DNA of 14,954 bases from Mageeibacillus sp. UBA4314. Its GTDB lineage: Bacteria; Bacillota; Clostridia; Saccharofermentanales; Saccharofermentanaceae. How positions within the stretch are numbered: position 1 is the stretch's first letter; each line of letters starts with the position of its first letter. The stretch is from the NCBI GenBank assembly GCA_002394605.1, contig DGUI01000040.1:1-14954 (forward strand), in the 5' to 3' direction. The notes beneath the pieces are model-generated. The model searched no databases, was not told where the DNA came from, and worked only from the letters and a program-made list of their open reading frames with translations. This document shows positions 1 to 6,485 of the stretch, one piece after another. Made by a program: the position numbers and the translations under genes.

Positions 1-129
1 TTGGCTCAAATTACTAATTTAAAAAACTCAATTCAATAGAATCGATTAGGCTCGTTATTTTCAAGTTTTGCATTCTATTCAATTTTCAAGATCCGCGCCC
101 TTTTGCGAGCTGTTTTCTCGCGAAGTGCT
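1..129 (-). other. Probable rRNA operon leader (boxA-like motif and hairpins)
   Basis: This stretch would be the transcribed leader downstream of the promoter at 135-163. On the minus strand it contains GATCTTGAAAATTGAATAG (about 95-77), which resembles the boxA-type antitermination motif common in Firmicute rrn leaders. Two stems are visible: GCGAG/CTCGC (105-109 with 117-121), and a 13-nt pair (30-42 with 72-84) that matches at 12 positions. No open reading frame is credible here. The 16S start would lie just left of base 1. The identification rests on motif resemblance only. Confidence 0.55.
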
Positions 130-192
130 TGAATATATTACCTTGCTTATTTATTAAAGTCAAGCACTTTTTTAGGCTTTTTTTAACTTTTT
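125..192 (-). promoter_or_regulatory. Strong promoter, probably of an rRNA operon, with upstream A-tracts
   Basis: Read on the minus strand there is a -35 TTGACT (158-163), a 17-bp spacer and a -10 TAATAT (135-140). Upstream of the -35, three A-tracts (T-tracts on the plus strand) begin at 168, 178 and 188. That is one per helical turn, as in UP elements or curved DNA of rRNA promoters. A perfect inverted repeat, GTGCTTGA (125-132) and TCAAGCAC (160-167), brackets the core promoter. The transcript would leave the window at its left edge. The rRNA assignment is inferred from promoter strength and from the leader motif at 76-96; the 16S gene itself is not in view. Confidence 0.72.
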
Positions 193-239
193 CGATCTTA
201 TTTTAAAACCCTGTTATCAAGCCCGTTTTTAAGCGCCGG

Positions 240-248
240 TGGTATAAT
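240..248 (+). promoter_or_regulatory. Extended -10 promoter for the zinc-ribbon/DUF2085 pair
   Basis: TGGTATAAT is a perfect TGnTATAAT extended -10. It lies 29 nt upstream of the start codon at 278, and no good -35 hexamer is seen at 16-18 bp. An AAGGAGG ribosome binding site follows at 265-271. Confidence 0.6.
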
Positions 249-277
249 GTGTTCTATCAACAGCAAGGAGGTTTATT

Positions 278-487
278 ATGGTTTGTCCCAAATGCGGAAG
301 CGCGTCGTGCAGCCTGATTTCCGAGACCGAGACTGAGGGGAAGGATTACTCCGTCTCCAAGGGCTGTTGCGGATATATTATCTTCGGATGGATTGGATTG
401 TTGTGCGGACTTTGTACTGACGGTAAGAGAACTACGACCAGACACTTCTGGATATGCAATAACTGCGGCAAGAGGTTTAAGGCGTGA
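278..487 (+). CDS. Small zinc-ribbon protein (69 aa)
   Basis: The function is not known. The protein starts with a CPKC knuckle (residues 4-7) and ends with CNNCGKRF (about residues 60-67), a split treble-clef or zinc-ribbon arrangement. Between them lies a short hydrophobic Cys-containing stretch (GCCGYIIFGWIGLLCGLC) that could insert in or lie on the membrane. The start is well supported by AAGGAGG six bases upstream and by the extended -10 at 240-248. The stop overlaps the next gene's GTG start (GTGA at 484-487), so the two are probably translated together. Similar short zinc-ribbon proteins with a Gly/Cys-rich middle are common in Clostridia and are annotated only by domain. Confidence 0.8.
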   Translation: MVCPKCGSASCSLISETETEGKDYSVSKGCCGYIIFGWIGLLCGLCTDGKRTTTRHFWICNNCGKRFKA

Positions 488-834
488 CTGGCGAATCCCT
501 GTGGATAAGGTCGATGGAATTCTGCGGCAGATATGCAAGGTGCCATCAGATGCCCGAGCGGAGCTTTTTTATCCGCGGTTATCAGCTGCCTTTGTGCGCA
601 AGGTGCACAGGCATCATGATCGGCAACATCATCGGACTTATGACTTTCTGGATCGACTTCCCCCTGTGGACGGCGCTCCTGATGATACCCATGGCTTTGG
701 ACGGTACCGTGCAGAGGTTCACGGATTATGAATCAAATAACAGAAGAAGGCTCATAACGGGACTTTTGTGGGGATTTGCATCGGTGGCAATGACATTCTT
801 CCTTATAAGACTTCTAATATACTTCCTTACTTGA
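484..834 (+). CDS. DUF2085 family membrane protein
   Basis: This is a 116-residue protein with the DUF2085 signature: a CHQ-PERSF motif, then PLCARCTGI, two or three hydrophobic segments, and D-G-x-x-Q followed by an E-S-N-x-R-R-x-x-TG stretch. The role of the family is not established; the conserved Cys and His suggest metal binding near the membrane. The GTG start at 484 overlaps the upstream stop (GTGA). An ATG at 514, preceded by AAGG, is an alternative start that keeps the whole conserved domain. The 3' end overlaps the convergent Nudix gene by 21 bp. Family confidence is high; start confidence is moderate. Confidence 0.82.
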   Translation: MTGESLWIRSMEFCGRYARCHQMPERSFFIRGYQLPLCARCTGIMIGNIIGLMTFWIDFPLWTALLMIPMALDGTVQRFTDYESNNRRRLITGLLWGFASVAMTFFLIRLLIYFLT

Positions 835-1296
835 GCTTATAAGAGTGTCTCCCTGATACTGCAGCCTCAGCGAGAAGAACCTTGCCTTATCTTCCTTATA
901 AAGACAGTCGAACATCAGCTTGTCGCCCTCCCAGACCGGCAGGCCGTATATGTCTGATACGGGGATCCACATAAGTTCCCCTTCACTGCAGCTGCCGGGA
1001 GTAACTTCACGCTCCCCCGTGTAATCTGCCGAGAACACGTGCATATACTCCACGCCATACCTGTCAGAGACGAATGTCACTATCCCCCTGTAAGTGAACG
1101 AAGACAGCTCACCCCTTGTGATCCCGGTCTCCTCATATATCTCGCGCAGGCAGCATTCATCTGGCGTCTCACCCTGCTCGAAATGACCGCCTATGCCAAG
1201 ATACTTGCCGCAGTTGGGATCATCCTCCTCACTTTTGTGTATGAAGAGGACTTTGTCTTCATTATTTATGTAGCAGAGTGTTGTCAGTTCAGACAT
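814..1296 (-). CDS. Nudix hydrolase (MutT-like)
   Basis: The protein is 160 residues long with a complete Nudix box at residues 37-59 (G-x5-E-x7-REIYEETGI). All metal-coordinating glutamates are present. Family members cleave nucleoside diphosphates linked to another group; MutT-type members clear oxidised nucleotides. The substrate cannot be read from this sequence. The ATG lies eight bases inside the end of the upstream HD gene, with CAGGA just before it, so translation is probably coupled. The 3' end overlaps DUF2085 on the opposite strand and no terminator hairpin is seen between them. Length and motif are normal for a cytosolic Nudix enzyme. Confidence 0.9.
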   Translation of the reverse strand: MSELTTLCYINNEDKVLFIHKSEEDDPNCGKYLGIGGHFEQGETPDECCLREIYEETGITRGELSSFTYRGIVTFVSDRYGVEYMHVFSADYTGEREVTPGSCSEGELMWIPVSDIYGLPVWEGDKLMFDCLYKEDKARFFSLRLQYQGDTLISSSKEVY

Positions 1297-1891
1297 GATC
1301 CTGAACCAGTCTGTCAGAGATCACATGCTGTGACCCCCTGAGAGTTCTGGCCATGTGGTACTCTTCATTAACCCTCTCAACGAGGTAATTGGAAACATCG
1401 ATCTTGAAAGTCTCACAGACCGCACACCACTTGTCAGCAATGCAGACGATGAGGCTCTCCCTGCATCTCGGGGGGATCAGCGTCAGAGGGAACATATGCT
1501 TCCTGATGATATCCTTCTCCCTTGAATTCAGTTCAAAATCCCTCTGTGCATTCTTCAGTGCCTTGCCGGGATGCGTAAATCCGTGGATCTTCCTGCCGGG
1601 CACTTCCTTATCGTGCCAGTCGTAAAGGAAATAATCGTGGAGCAGGGCGCCTCTTATAAGGCTGTCCCTGTCAACCTTGATGCCGAACCTTCTCTCCAGG
1701 AAATGAGCCATCAGGAGACTGTGCTTTGCAACAGATACGCAGTGAGCGAACACGGTAGTCGTTCCGTGCTGTATCGAAGTCTTCATGGGCTGGATGGAAT
1801 CGGCACAAAGAATATCCCTGCCTCTGCTGATCAATTCCTTAGCGAGGCGGTATTCAGAAACCTGAAAATCAGTATCGTAACTTAAGCTCAT
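1289..1891 (-). CDS. HD-domain phosphohydrolase
   Basis: This 200-residue protein has the HD metal-binding set in order: H50, H85-D86 (GALLHD), H107, H132 and D153 (IADK). That pattern fits a mononuclear or dinuclear HD phosphohydrolase acting on a nucleotide or another phosphoester; the substrate is unknown. AAAGGAAA lies about eight bases before the ATG. A promoter at 1920-1948 (TTGAAA, 17 bp, TATATT) faces it. It forms a two-gene unit with the Nudix gene, overlapping it by 8 bp. Two nucleotide-type hydrolases in one unit suggest a shared housecleaning role, but that is inference. Confidence 0.85.
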   Translation of the reverse strand: MSLSYDTDFQVSEYRLAKELISRGRDILCADSIQPMKTSIQHGTTTVFAHCVSVAKHSLLMAHFLERRFGIKVDRDSLIRGALLHDYFLYDWHDKEVPGRKIHGFTHPGKALKNAQRDFELNSREKDIIRKHMFPLTLIPPRCRESLIVCIADKWCAVCETFKIDVSNYLVERVNEEYHMARTLRGSQHVISDRLVQDHV

Positions 1892-1919
1892 TAGCGTTTC
1901 CTTTCAGATATCTGAGATA

Positions 1920-1948
1920 AATATAATATTATCGAAGCTAAATTTCAA
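1920..1948 (-). promoter_or_regulatory. Promoter for the HD/Nudix pair
   Basis: On the minus strand TTGAAA (1943-1948) is followed after 17 bp by TATATT (1920-1925), 29 bases before the HD start codon. It is arranged back-to-back with the MATE promoter. Confidence 0.6.
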
Positions 1949-1966
1949 CCTTAATACCCTTAAATA

Positions 1967-1994
1967 TTGCAAAAATAACATCCTGGAATATAAT
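1967..1994 (+). promoter_or_regulatory. Promoter for the MATE exporter gene
   Basis: TTGCAA (1967-1972), a 16-bp spacer and a perfect TATAAT (1989-1994). Transcription would begin near 2001. This places the upstream ATG at 1995 before the transcript start and supports 2037 as the true start of the downstream gene. Confidence 0.62.
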
Positions 1995-2036
1995 ATGCAG
2001 ACCACACTTTGTACAAACGGGCGGGAACGGGTATTT

Positions 2037-3401
2037 ATGGCATTTAAGGGAGCAAAGGATCTGACCAAAGGTGACGAACTGAAGACAGTCGTCCTGTTTG
2101 CCATCCCTCTTTTCCTCAGCAACCTCCTCCAGCAGGCGTACAACCTTACGGACATAACGATAATCGGCAATGCTTTGGGCGACGATGCGCTGACAGCCAT
2201 CGGTACCGTATCCATCATATACGATCTTTTTATGTCGCTTACTTTCGGAATGAGCAACGGATTTGCAATAGTCGTGTCCAAGTATTTCGGCATGAACGAT
2301 GAGAAGAAGATCAGGCAGGTCGTCGCCAACACGGCTCTGCTGTCGGTGATATGGAGTGTCGCCATGACCTTGAGCGGCACTCTTCTCTTAAGACCCATCA
2401 TGAGATTACTGGGAACCCCTGCAGATGTATTCGAGATCGGATACTCATATGCGATCATAATGCTGGGATTCATCATCTTCTCGTTCGCATATAACATCTT
2501 CTCGGCACTTCTGAGGGCGATCGGCAACTCCACCGCGCCGTTCTTCTTCCTTCTTATCTCGGTCGTAAGCAATATCTTCATCGACATCCTTTTCGTCGTT
2601 GTTCTGGGGATGGGACTTCCGGGAGCAGCGATAGCTACGATCATGGCGCAAACGTTATCCGCCGTCGTATCGCTCATATATATCTGGAAGAAAGTCCCGG
2701 TGCTCCATTTCGGGAAGGAAGACATAAAGCCCAACAAGAACATGATATTAGAGCTTACATCTGCAGGAATCTCCTTTGCACTGATGTATGCCGTGGTCAA
2801 CTTCGGAACGATGATCCTTCAGAGCGCCATCAACTCGCTCGGCAACATAACGATCGCTGCTCACACAACAGCGCGCAAGATCTCTTCGCTGTGCATGATG
2901 ACTGTCGGAACACTTGCAAATTCAATGGCTACCTTTACAGGGCAGAACCATGGCGCCGGCAGGTATGACAGGATCAGGACCGCCCTGCGCAAGGTGCTGT
3001 TCTTCGACTTCGGAGTCGCAACATTCATGATCCTTCTGATCTACGTATTCGGTGAACTCTTCGTGGAACTCATATCAGGGTCAACCAATCCTGATCTTAT
3101 CGATACTGCCACATTCTATCTGAAGTTCGATCTTCCGTTCTACTACGTCCTCGCCATCCTGCTGATCGTCAGGTGCACTCTGCAGGGACTCGGATCGAAG
3201 ATCACTCCCATCGTGGCAAGCATCATGGAATTGGGACTTAAGCTTCTTACAGCCTTCGTCCTCGTCAGGCTGTTCGGTTATCTCGGCATCGCCATGTGCG
3301 AGCCTATAATCTGGACCGTCTGTGCGGTATATATCCTAATAATGTTCTACAACAACCGCCATATCAAGGCGCTGAAGGTCACAGACCGTACTTCTTCCTG
3401 A
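2037..3401 (+). CDS. MATE family multidrug/toxin exporter
   Basis: From the ATG at 2037 the protein has 454 residues, the usual MATE length. It has about twelve hydrophobic segments in two similar halves. The N-terminus (DLTKGDELKTVVLFAIPLF, then a QQAYNLTD stretch) is typical of the NorM/DinF-like branch found in Clostridia. Such proteins export cationic drugs or metabolites in exchange for Na+ or H+; the substrate is not predictable. An in-frame ATG at 1995 directly abuts the -10 element, so it is rejected as a start. The ribosome site before 2037 is weak (GGGAACGGG). The 3' end overlaps the convergent glycosyltransferase gene by 23 bp. Confidence 0.92.
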   Translation: MAFKGAKDLTKGDELKTVVLFAIPLFLSNLLQQAYNLTDITIIGNALGDDALTAIGTVSIIYDLFMSLTFGMSNGFAIVVSKYFGMNDEKKIRQVVANTALLSVIWSVAMTLSGTLLLRPIMRLLGTPADVFEIGYSYAIIMLGFIIFSFAYNIFSALLRAIGNSTAPFFFLLISVVSNIFIDILFVVVLGMGLPGAAIATIMAQTLSAVVSLIYIWKKVPVLHFGKEDIKPNKNMILELTSAGISFALMYAVVNFGTMILQSAINSLGNITIAAHTTARKISSLCMMTVGTLANSMATFTGQNHGAGRYDRIRTALRKVLFFDFGVATFMILLIYVFGELFVELISGSTNPDLIDTATFYLKFDLPFYYVLAILLIVRCTLQGLGSKITPIVASIMELGLKLLTAFVLVRLFGYLGIAMCEPIIWTVCAVYILIMFYNNRHIKALKVTDRTSS

Positions 3402-4110
3402 CCCTTAGATTCCACCAGATATTGATCGTATCGAAGAACATCTTGAAGATCGATCCTATCCTGATCCTCGAGAACGAACCGGTCCTCACATAGTGGACTT
3501 CCACCGGCATCTCCCTGATATCGGCACCCTTGTAATGAGCCAGTGCGAGCTGCTCGATGTCAAAGGCATAACTGCTGATCCTCTGGACACTCCCGATCGT
3601 TCTCAGCAGATCACCTTCATAGATCTTGATCCCCGTCTGTGTGTCCTTGCACTTCAGCCCGAAAAGGATCTTCAGCATCACATAGTATCCCCATGACACG
3701 AACTTACGCAGTGCAGGATATTCCACTTTGGAATCCTTATGCATCTTGGACCCTATGACCACCCTGCATCCTTCCTTCTGCATGACATCGAGAAAATCAG
3801 GAAGCAGACGGGCAGGAAGCTCCAGGTCAGCATCAATGAATCCGACAACATCGCCCTTGCTGTTCCTGATGCCGTGAAGGATCGCACCGCCTTTGCCTCT
3901 GTTAACATCGTAACCGCAATCCTTTACGCCACGTATGAACTTGGAGGCACGCTCTATCTCAGCACCCGTGTTATCACGGCTGCCATCGTTTACGGCAAGG
4001 ATCTCATAATCGATACCTGTCCCGGACAGGGTATCAGATATCTCCCGGAGATTATCGTAGATATGATCACCTTCGTTATAGGCTGGAACAATGAGGCTGA
4101 AGAGATTCAT
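3379..4110 (-). CDS. Family 2 glycosyltransferase (polyprenyl-phosphate glycosyltransferase-like)
   Basis: This is a 243-residue GT-A fold enzyme. It begins with the nucleotide-binding strand SLIVPAYNE (residues 5-13), followed by VNDGSRDNT (40-48), NRGKGGA (70-76) and the metal-binding DAD (93-95). These resemble the DPM1/ALG5 group, which moves a sugar from a nucleotide sugar to a polyprenyl phosphate at the cytosolic membrane face. There is no C-terminal membrane segment, so it is the soluble form. The start at 4110 is one base after the TPM stop. Its ribosome site (GGAGGAGG, plus-strand 4121-4130) lies inside the Gly codons of the TPM tail. An in-frame upstream ATG at 4260 only adds a low-complexity Ala/Glu stretch read from the Gly-tail repeat, and is rejected. 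Confidence 0.87.
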   Translation of the reverse strand: MNLFSLIVPAYNEGDHIYDNLREISDTLSGTGIDYEILAVNDGSRDNTGAEIERASKFIRGVKDCGYDVNRGKGGAILHGIRNSKGDVVGFIDADLELPARLLPDFLDVMQKEGCRVVIGSKMHKDSKVEYPALRKFVSWGYYVMLKILFGLKCKDTQTGIKIYEGDLLRTIGSVQRISSYAFDIEQLALAHYKGADIREMPVEVHYVRTGSFSRIRIGSIFKMFFDTINIWWNLRVRKKYGL

Positions 4111-4111
4111 A

Positions 4112-5020
4112 TCAGAATCTGCCTCCTCCGCCGCCGGAATGGCCTCCGCCACCTCCGCCGCCACCGGAGAAGCCACCTCCGCCGCCACCGGAGAATCCGC
4201 CTCCACCGCCGCCGGAGAATCCGCCTCCGCCACCGGAAGAATCAGAATCATAGGTGACAACGACTTTCTGTCTCAGGAAAGTCTCATGCGCAGCCACATC
4301 TGTAGCACCTTCAAGATATTCCTTATACTTTGGCGCGGCATCGAGCCTCCCCTTGCGCAATCCGGCAAGAGTGATGAGCAGCGCTATGATGAAAGGAACT
4401 CCCAGACATACGAGGGATACAAAACCAAAACTGTTGAAATCATATTTCCTCAGATCCTGAAGGACGCCTGCAATGGAATCATAATACTTCGCTTCGGAAA
4501 GCTGAGCCTTATATCTCCTGAAGATGTAGTCGCACTCGTCATTGCTTACCGCAAAGTAAGCAGTGCCATTTGTAAACATCCTGAAGTATCTCATCCCGGC
4601 CCTGTCGATCGTAAGGTCTACAAGGATGCAGATGCCCGAGTTGTCCCTGATCCTGATGGCCTGGCATTCCTGTGCATAATAGTCGGCTGCAAACCTGTTG
4701 CAGTCCTCGTCGCTGTCAGTATATCTTGTATAGGAATCAATGTCCTTGTTCTTGTTCCTCGTCGTAACGATTATGACATTGATATCCTTATCCTTCTTGA
4801 GCTTCTGAGCATAGTCGGTAAGCATTACCTCTTCATCAGTCGTAAATATTCCCGCATGATCATCCACCACGACCTTCTTGGGTGTGGGGATGGACAGGAA
4901 CAGGTAGAGTCCCACGGAAAGTATGCAAAGAACGATAAAGATTATGAGCACGCCCGTAGACAGGAGCGTGAACTCTCCCCACATGGACTTCTTGACTTTT
5001 GTCTTGCCGTTCTCGCTCAT
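4112..5020 (-). CDS. TPM-domain membrane protein with poly-glycine tail
   Basis: This 302-residue protein resembles the YgcG group. A membrane segment spans about residues 17-43, followed by a TPM domain (about 52-180; starts VVDDHAGIFTTDEE, core strand INVIIVTT, DNSGICILVDL). A second membrane segment lies near 197-220, then a linker. The last 42 residues are almost all Gly in repeats of GGGGGG-FS. The TPM fold in other bacteria and plants is linked to membrane or photosystem maintenance, and weak phosphatase activity has been reported; the role here is unknown. It starts with ATGA overlapping the zinc-ribbon gene and has GGAGG seven bases upstream, so it is co-translated with that gene. Confidence 0.85.
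   Translation of the reverse strand: MSENGKTKVKKSMWGEFTLLSTGVLIIFIVLCILSVGLYLFLSIPTPKKVVVDDHAGIFTTDEEVMLTDYAQKLKKDKDINVIIVTTRNKNKDIDSYTRYTDSDEDCNRFAADYYAQECQAIRIRDNSGICILVDLTIDRAGMRYFRMFTNGTAYFAVSNDECDYIFRRYKAQLSEAKYYDSIAGVLQDLRKYDFNSFGFVSLVCLGVPFIIALLITLAGLRKGRLDAAPKYKEYLEGATDVAAHETFLRQKVVVTYDSDSSGGGGGFSGGGGGGFSGGGGGGFSGGGGGGGGHSGGGGGRF
4115..4240 (-). repeat. Tandem Gly-codon repeat encoding the TPM tail
   Basis: The 3' end of the TPM gene is made of imperfect repeats of about 24 bases that encode Gly runs separated by Phe-Ser or His-Ser. Repeat-number variation would change tail length without a frameshift. The end of the repeat supplies the ribosome binding site of the next gene. Such a GC-rich repeat is also prone to assembly error. 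Confidence 0.75.
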
Positions 5021-6156
5021 CCGACTTCCTCCAGCAGATACATACCAAGTCCTAACCTTACTATGGCGGCAAGTACTGTGAGCAGTATCATGAAGAAAAC
5101 AATACGCTTAACGATACTGACAGGTCTTATTCCGGCTACTTCGCCCGTCTGTCCGTTCATCGCGAAAGCATAGTTCCTTCCGAGATACTTATAGTTCATG
5201 AACCACACCGGAAGCAGGGCATAGTGAGCTGCCATGTTCATGATCTTGCTCCTGTCTTCCTTAACCGTTACCTTGTCATATTTCCTCGTCAGTTCCTTGA
5301 ACTTGACACTCTGATAGTTCTTCACCCTCTTGATCGCACGATCCTTCAGTGCTTCAACATCCTGATCATACTTATCTGCGAAGAACCCGGGCAGATAGTT
5401 GTAGTCGTAAGGGATCAGCTGATCATAATTGAATGGTTCTATTGCCTCCATCAGGGAATCATCAAGCCTTGTCTCACCGTCGAAAGGTATCTTCCTCCAC
5501 ATGTACATGCCCTTGTTGTTAACATTATAGTAGCGCATGGTCGTGGTCGTCTTATTGCCTGAATGAACGACGGAATCCGTACGGCATTCTGATGTCACAT
5601 CGAGCTGGTAATCGATATCGAAGAGCCAGAACGGAACATATATACCCGTAAGCTTCTCGATGTTGGACTTGGACACGAACTTGACCGGAGTCCATCTTCC
5701 GCCCTTGCACCACTTGAGGAAAGCATTCTCAGCATCCTCCTTGGAATACTTGAAGGGGATAAGGAACTTGGGCTTGAACTCACCTGTCAGCCTCTCACCG
5801 ATGAGAGCCGGCGATCCGCAGAAAGGACAGAATGAAGCACTGGTATTAAGCGAGGATACGATAGTACCGCCGCAGCTCTTGCATACGAACTGCTGCGTAT
5901 CTTCAGCATCTTCCGTAACGAAATTGTCCTCATCGGTCTCCCTTGCCTCTTCTGCCACTGCAGTCTCAGGCTCAGGTGTCTCAGACACAGATGCCTCGGA
6001 TACCTTCTCCTTCGGTTCTGCTGTCAGTTCATCTACGACCTTCTCAAAAACAGAAGGATCAAAACTGCCTCCGCAGTAAGCGCATTCGAGCTTACCTGAA
6101 GCCGGTTCAAAGAACAGGTTTGCCGAACAATTGGGACATTTGATCGTATCTGCCAT
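5017..6156 (-). CDS. Double zinc-ribbon membrane-anchored protein
   Basis: This is a 379-residue protein. The first zinc ribbon has C7, C10, C25 and C28; a Glu-rich linker (about 38-88) follows; the second ribbon has C92, C95, C110 and C113. A long domain rich in Tyr, Trp and Lys comes next, with IYVPFWLFDIDY and ALLPVWFMNYKY stretches. One hydrophobic anchor lies near the C-terminus (about 349-372). Clostridial relatives are usually named 'TFIIB-type zinc ribbon-containing protein'; I see no evidence of a transcription role. The start at 6156 is chosen because AAGG lies nine bases upstream. The ATG nine bases earlier (6165) directly abuts the same site. It heads an operon with the TPM and glycosyltransferase genes. 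Confidence 0.8.
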   Translation of the reverse strand: MADTIKCPNCSANLFFEPASGKLECAYCGGSFDPSVFEKVVDELTAEPKEKVSEASVSETPEPETAVAEEARETDEDNFVTEDAEDTQQFVCKSCGGTIVSSLNTSASFCPFCGSPALIGERLTGEFKPKFLIPFKYSKEDAENAFLKWCKGGRWTPVKFVSKSNIEKLTGIYVPFWLFDIDYQLDVTSECRTDSVVHSGNKTTTTMRYYNVNNKGMYMWRKIPFDGETRLDDSLMEAIEPFNYDQLIPYDYNYLPGFFADKYDQDVEALKDRAIKRVKNYQSVKFKELTRKYDKVTVKEDRSKIMNMAAHYALLPVWFMNYKYLGRNYAFAMNGQTGEVAGIRPVSIVKRIVFFMILLTVLAAIVRLGLGMYLLEEVG

Positions 6157-6192
6157 GGACTCCATCCTTTAATCAATAAAAATACACAAGAG

Positions 6193-6201
6193 ATTGTACC
6201 A
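6193..6201 (-). promoter_or_regulatory. Extended -10 promoter for the zinc-ribbon/TPM/GT operon
   Basis: On the minus strand TGGTACAAT matches TGnTATAAT at eight of nine positions and lies 36 bases before the start at 6156. No clear -35 is seen. It sits directly downstream of the feo terminator. Confidence 0.5.
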
Positions 6202-6220
6202 TATTTTCGGTATTTGGGTA

Positions 6221-6258
6221 GAAATAAACAAAGGCTGTCCCACATAAATGAGACAGCC
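6221..6258 (-). terminator. Rho-independent terminator of the feo operon
   Basis: On the minus strand GGCTGTC (6258-6252) pairs with GACAGCC (6239-6233). Three more pairs at the top of the stem leave a 6-nt loop. The stem is followed by TTTGTTTATTT. It lies 28 bases after the stop of the Cys-rich peptide gene. Confidence 0.85.
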
Positions 6259-6286
6259 AATGGGGGTTAGGAATAAGGAATGACAG

Positions 6287-6484
6287 TCAATTGCTTTCCT
6301 GCCTTTTGTTATCCCGGACTGAATGGCATTTGCCTGCCAGGGCGCAATTTGAACAATTGCAGCCGCAGGAAGACTTGCCGGCTTTCTTATCTTTGATGAT
6401 CACGATCACTGCGCCTGCAATGGCAGCTGCGACAACGGCAATGACGATGATATTCGCGATGTTGGAAGAAAGCCAGTCGACCAT
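6287..6484 (-). CDS. FeoB-associated Cys-rich membrane protein
   Basis: A 65-residue peptide with one membrane segment (about residues 9-30), a KDKKAGK stretch and a C-terminal cluster SCGCNCSNCALAGKCH containing five Cys and one His. This is the layout of the small 'FeoB-associated Cys-rich membrane protein' family, thought to help iron transfer at FeoB, possibly in place of FeoC. The start codon lies one base after the feoB stop. AAGGAG at the end of feoB provides the ribosome site, so the two are coupled. The Cys cluster could hold Fe(II) or an iron-sulfur centre; that is inference. Confidence 0.88.
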   Translation of the reverse strand: MVDWLSSNIANIIVIAVVAAAIAGAVIVIIKDKKAGKSSCGCNCSNCALAGKCHSVRDNKRQESN

Positions 6485-6485
6485 C

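Noticed and set aside
257..538. Minus-strand open frames antisense to the zinc-ribbon gene
   Set aside because: They lie opposite a gene with a clear promoter, ribosome site and CxxC motifs; their translations match no family I recognise.
1995..2036. Upstream ATG giving a 14-residue longer MATE protein
   Set aside because: The ATG directly follows the TATAAT at 1989-1994, so it lies before the expected transcript start; the family N-terminus fits the ATG at 2037.
1904..2800. Long open frame on the minus strand (298 codons) antisense to the MATE gene
   Set aside because: It is fully covered by a clear MATE gene, has low-complexity Ser/Met/Arg-rich translation and no family motif.
4091..5173. 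Plus-strand open frame (360 codons) across the TPM gene
   Set aside because: It is the antisense of the Gly-rich tail and TPM domain; its Ala/Ser/Glu start is the complement of the repeat and no domain is recognisable.
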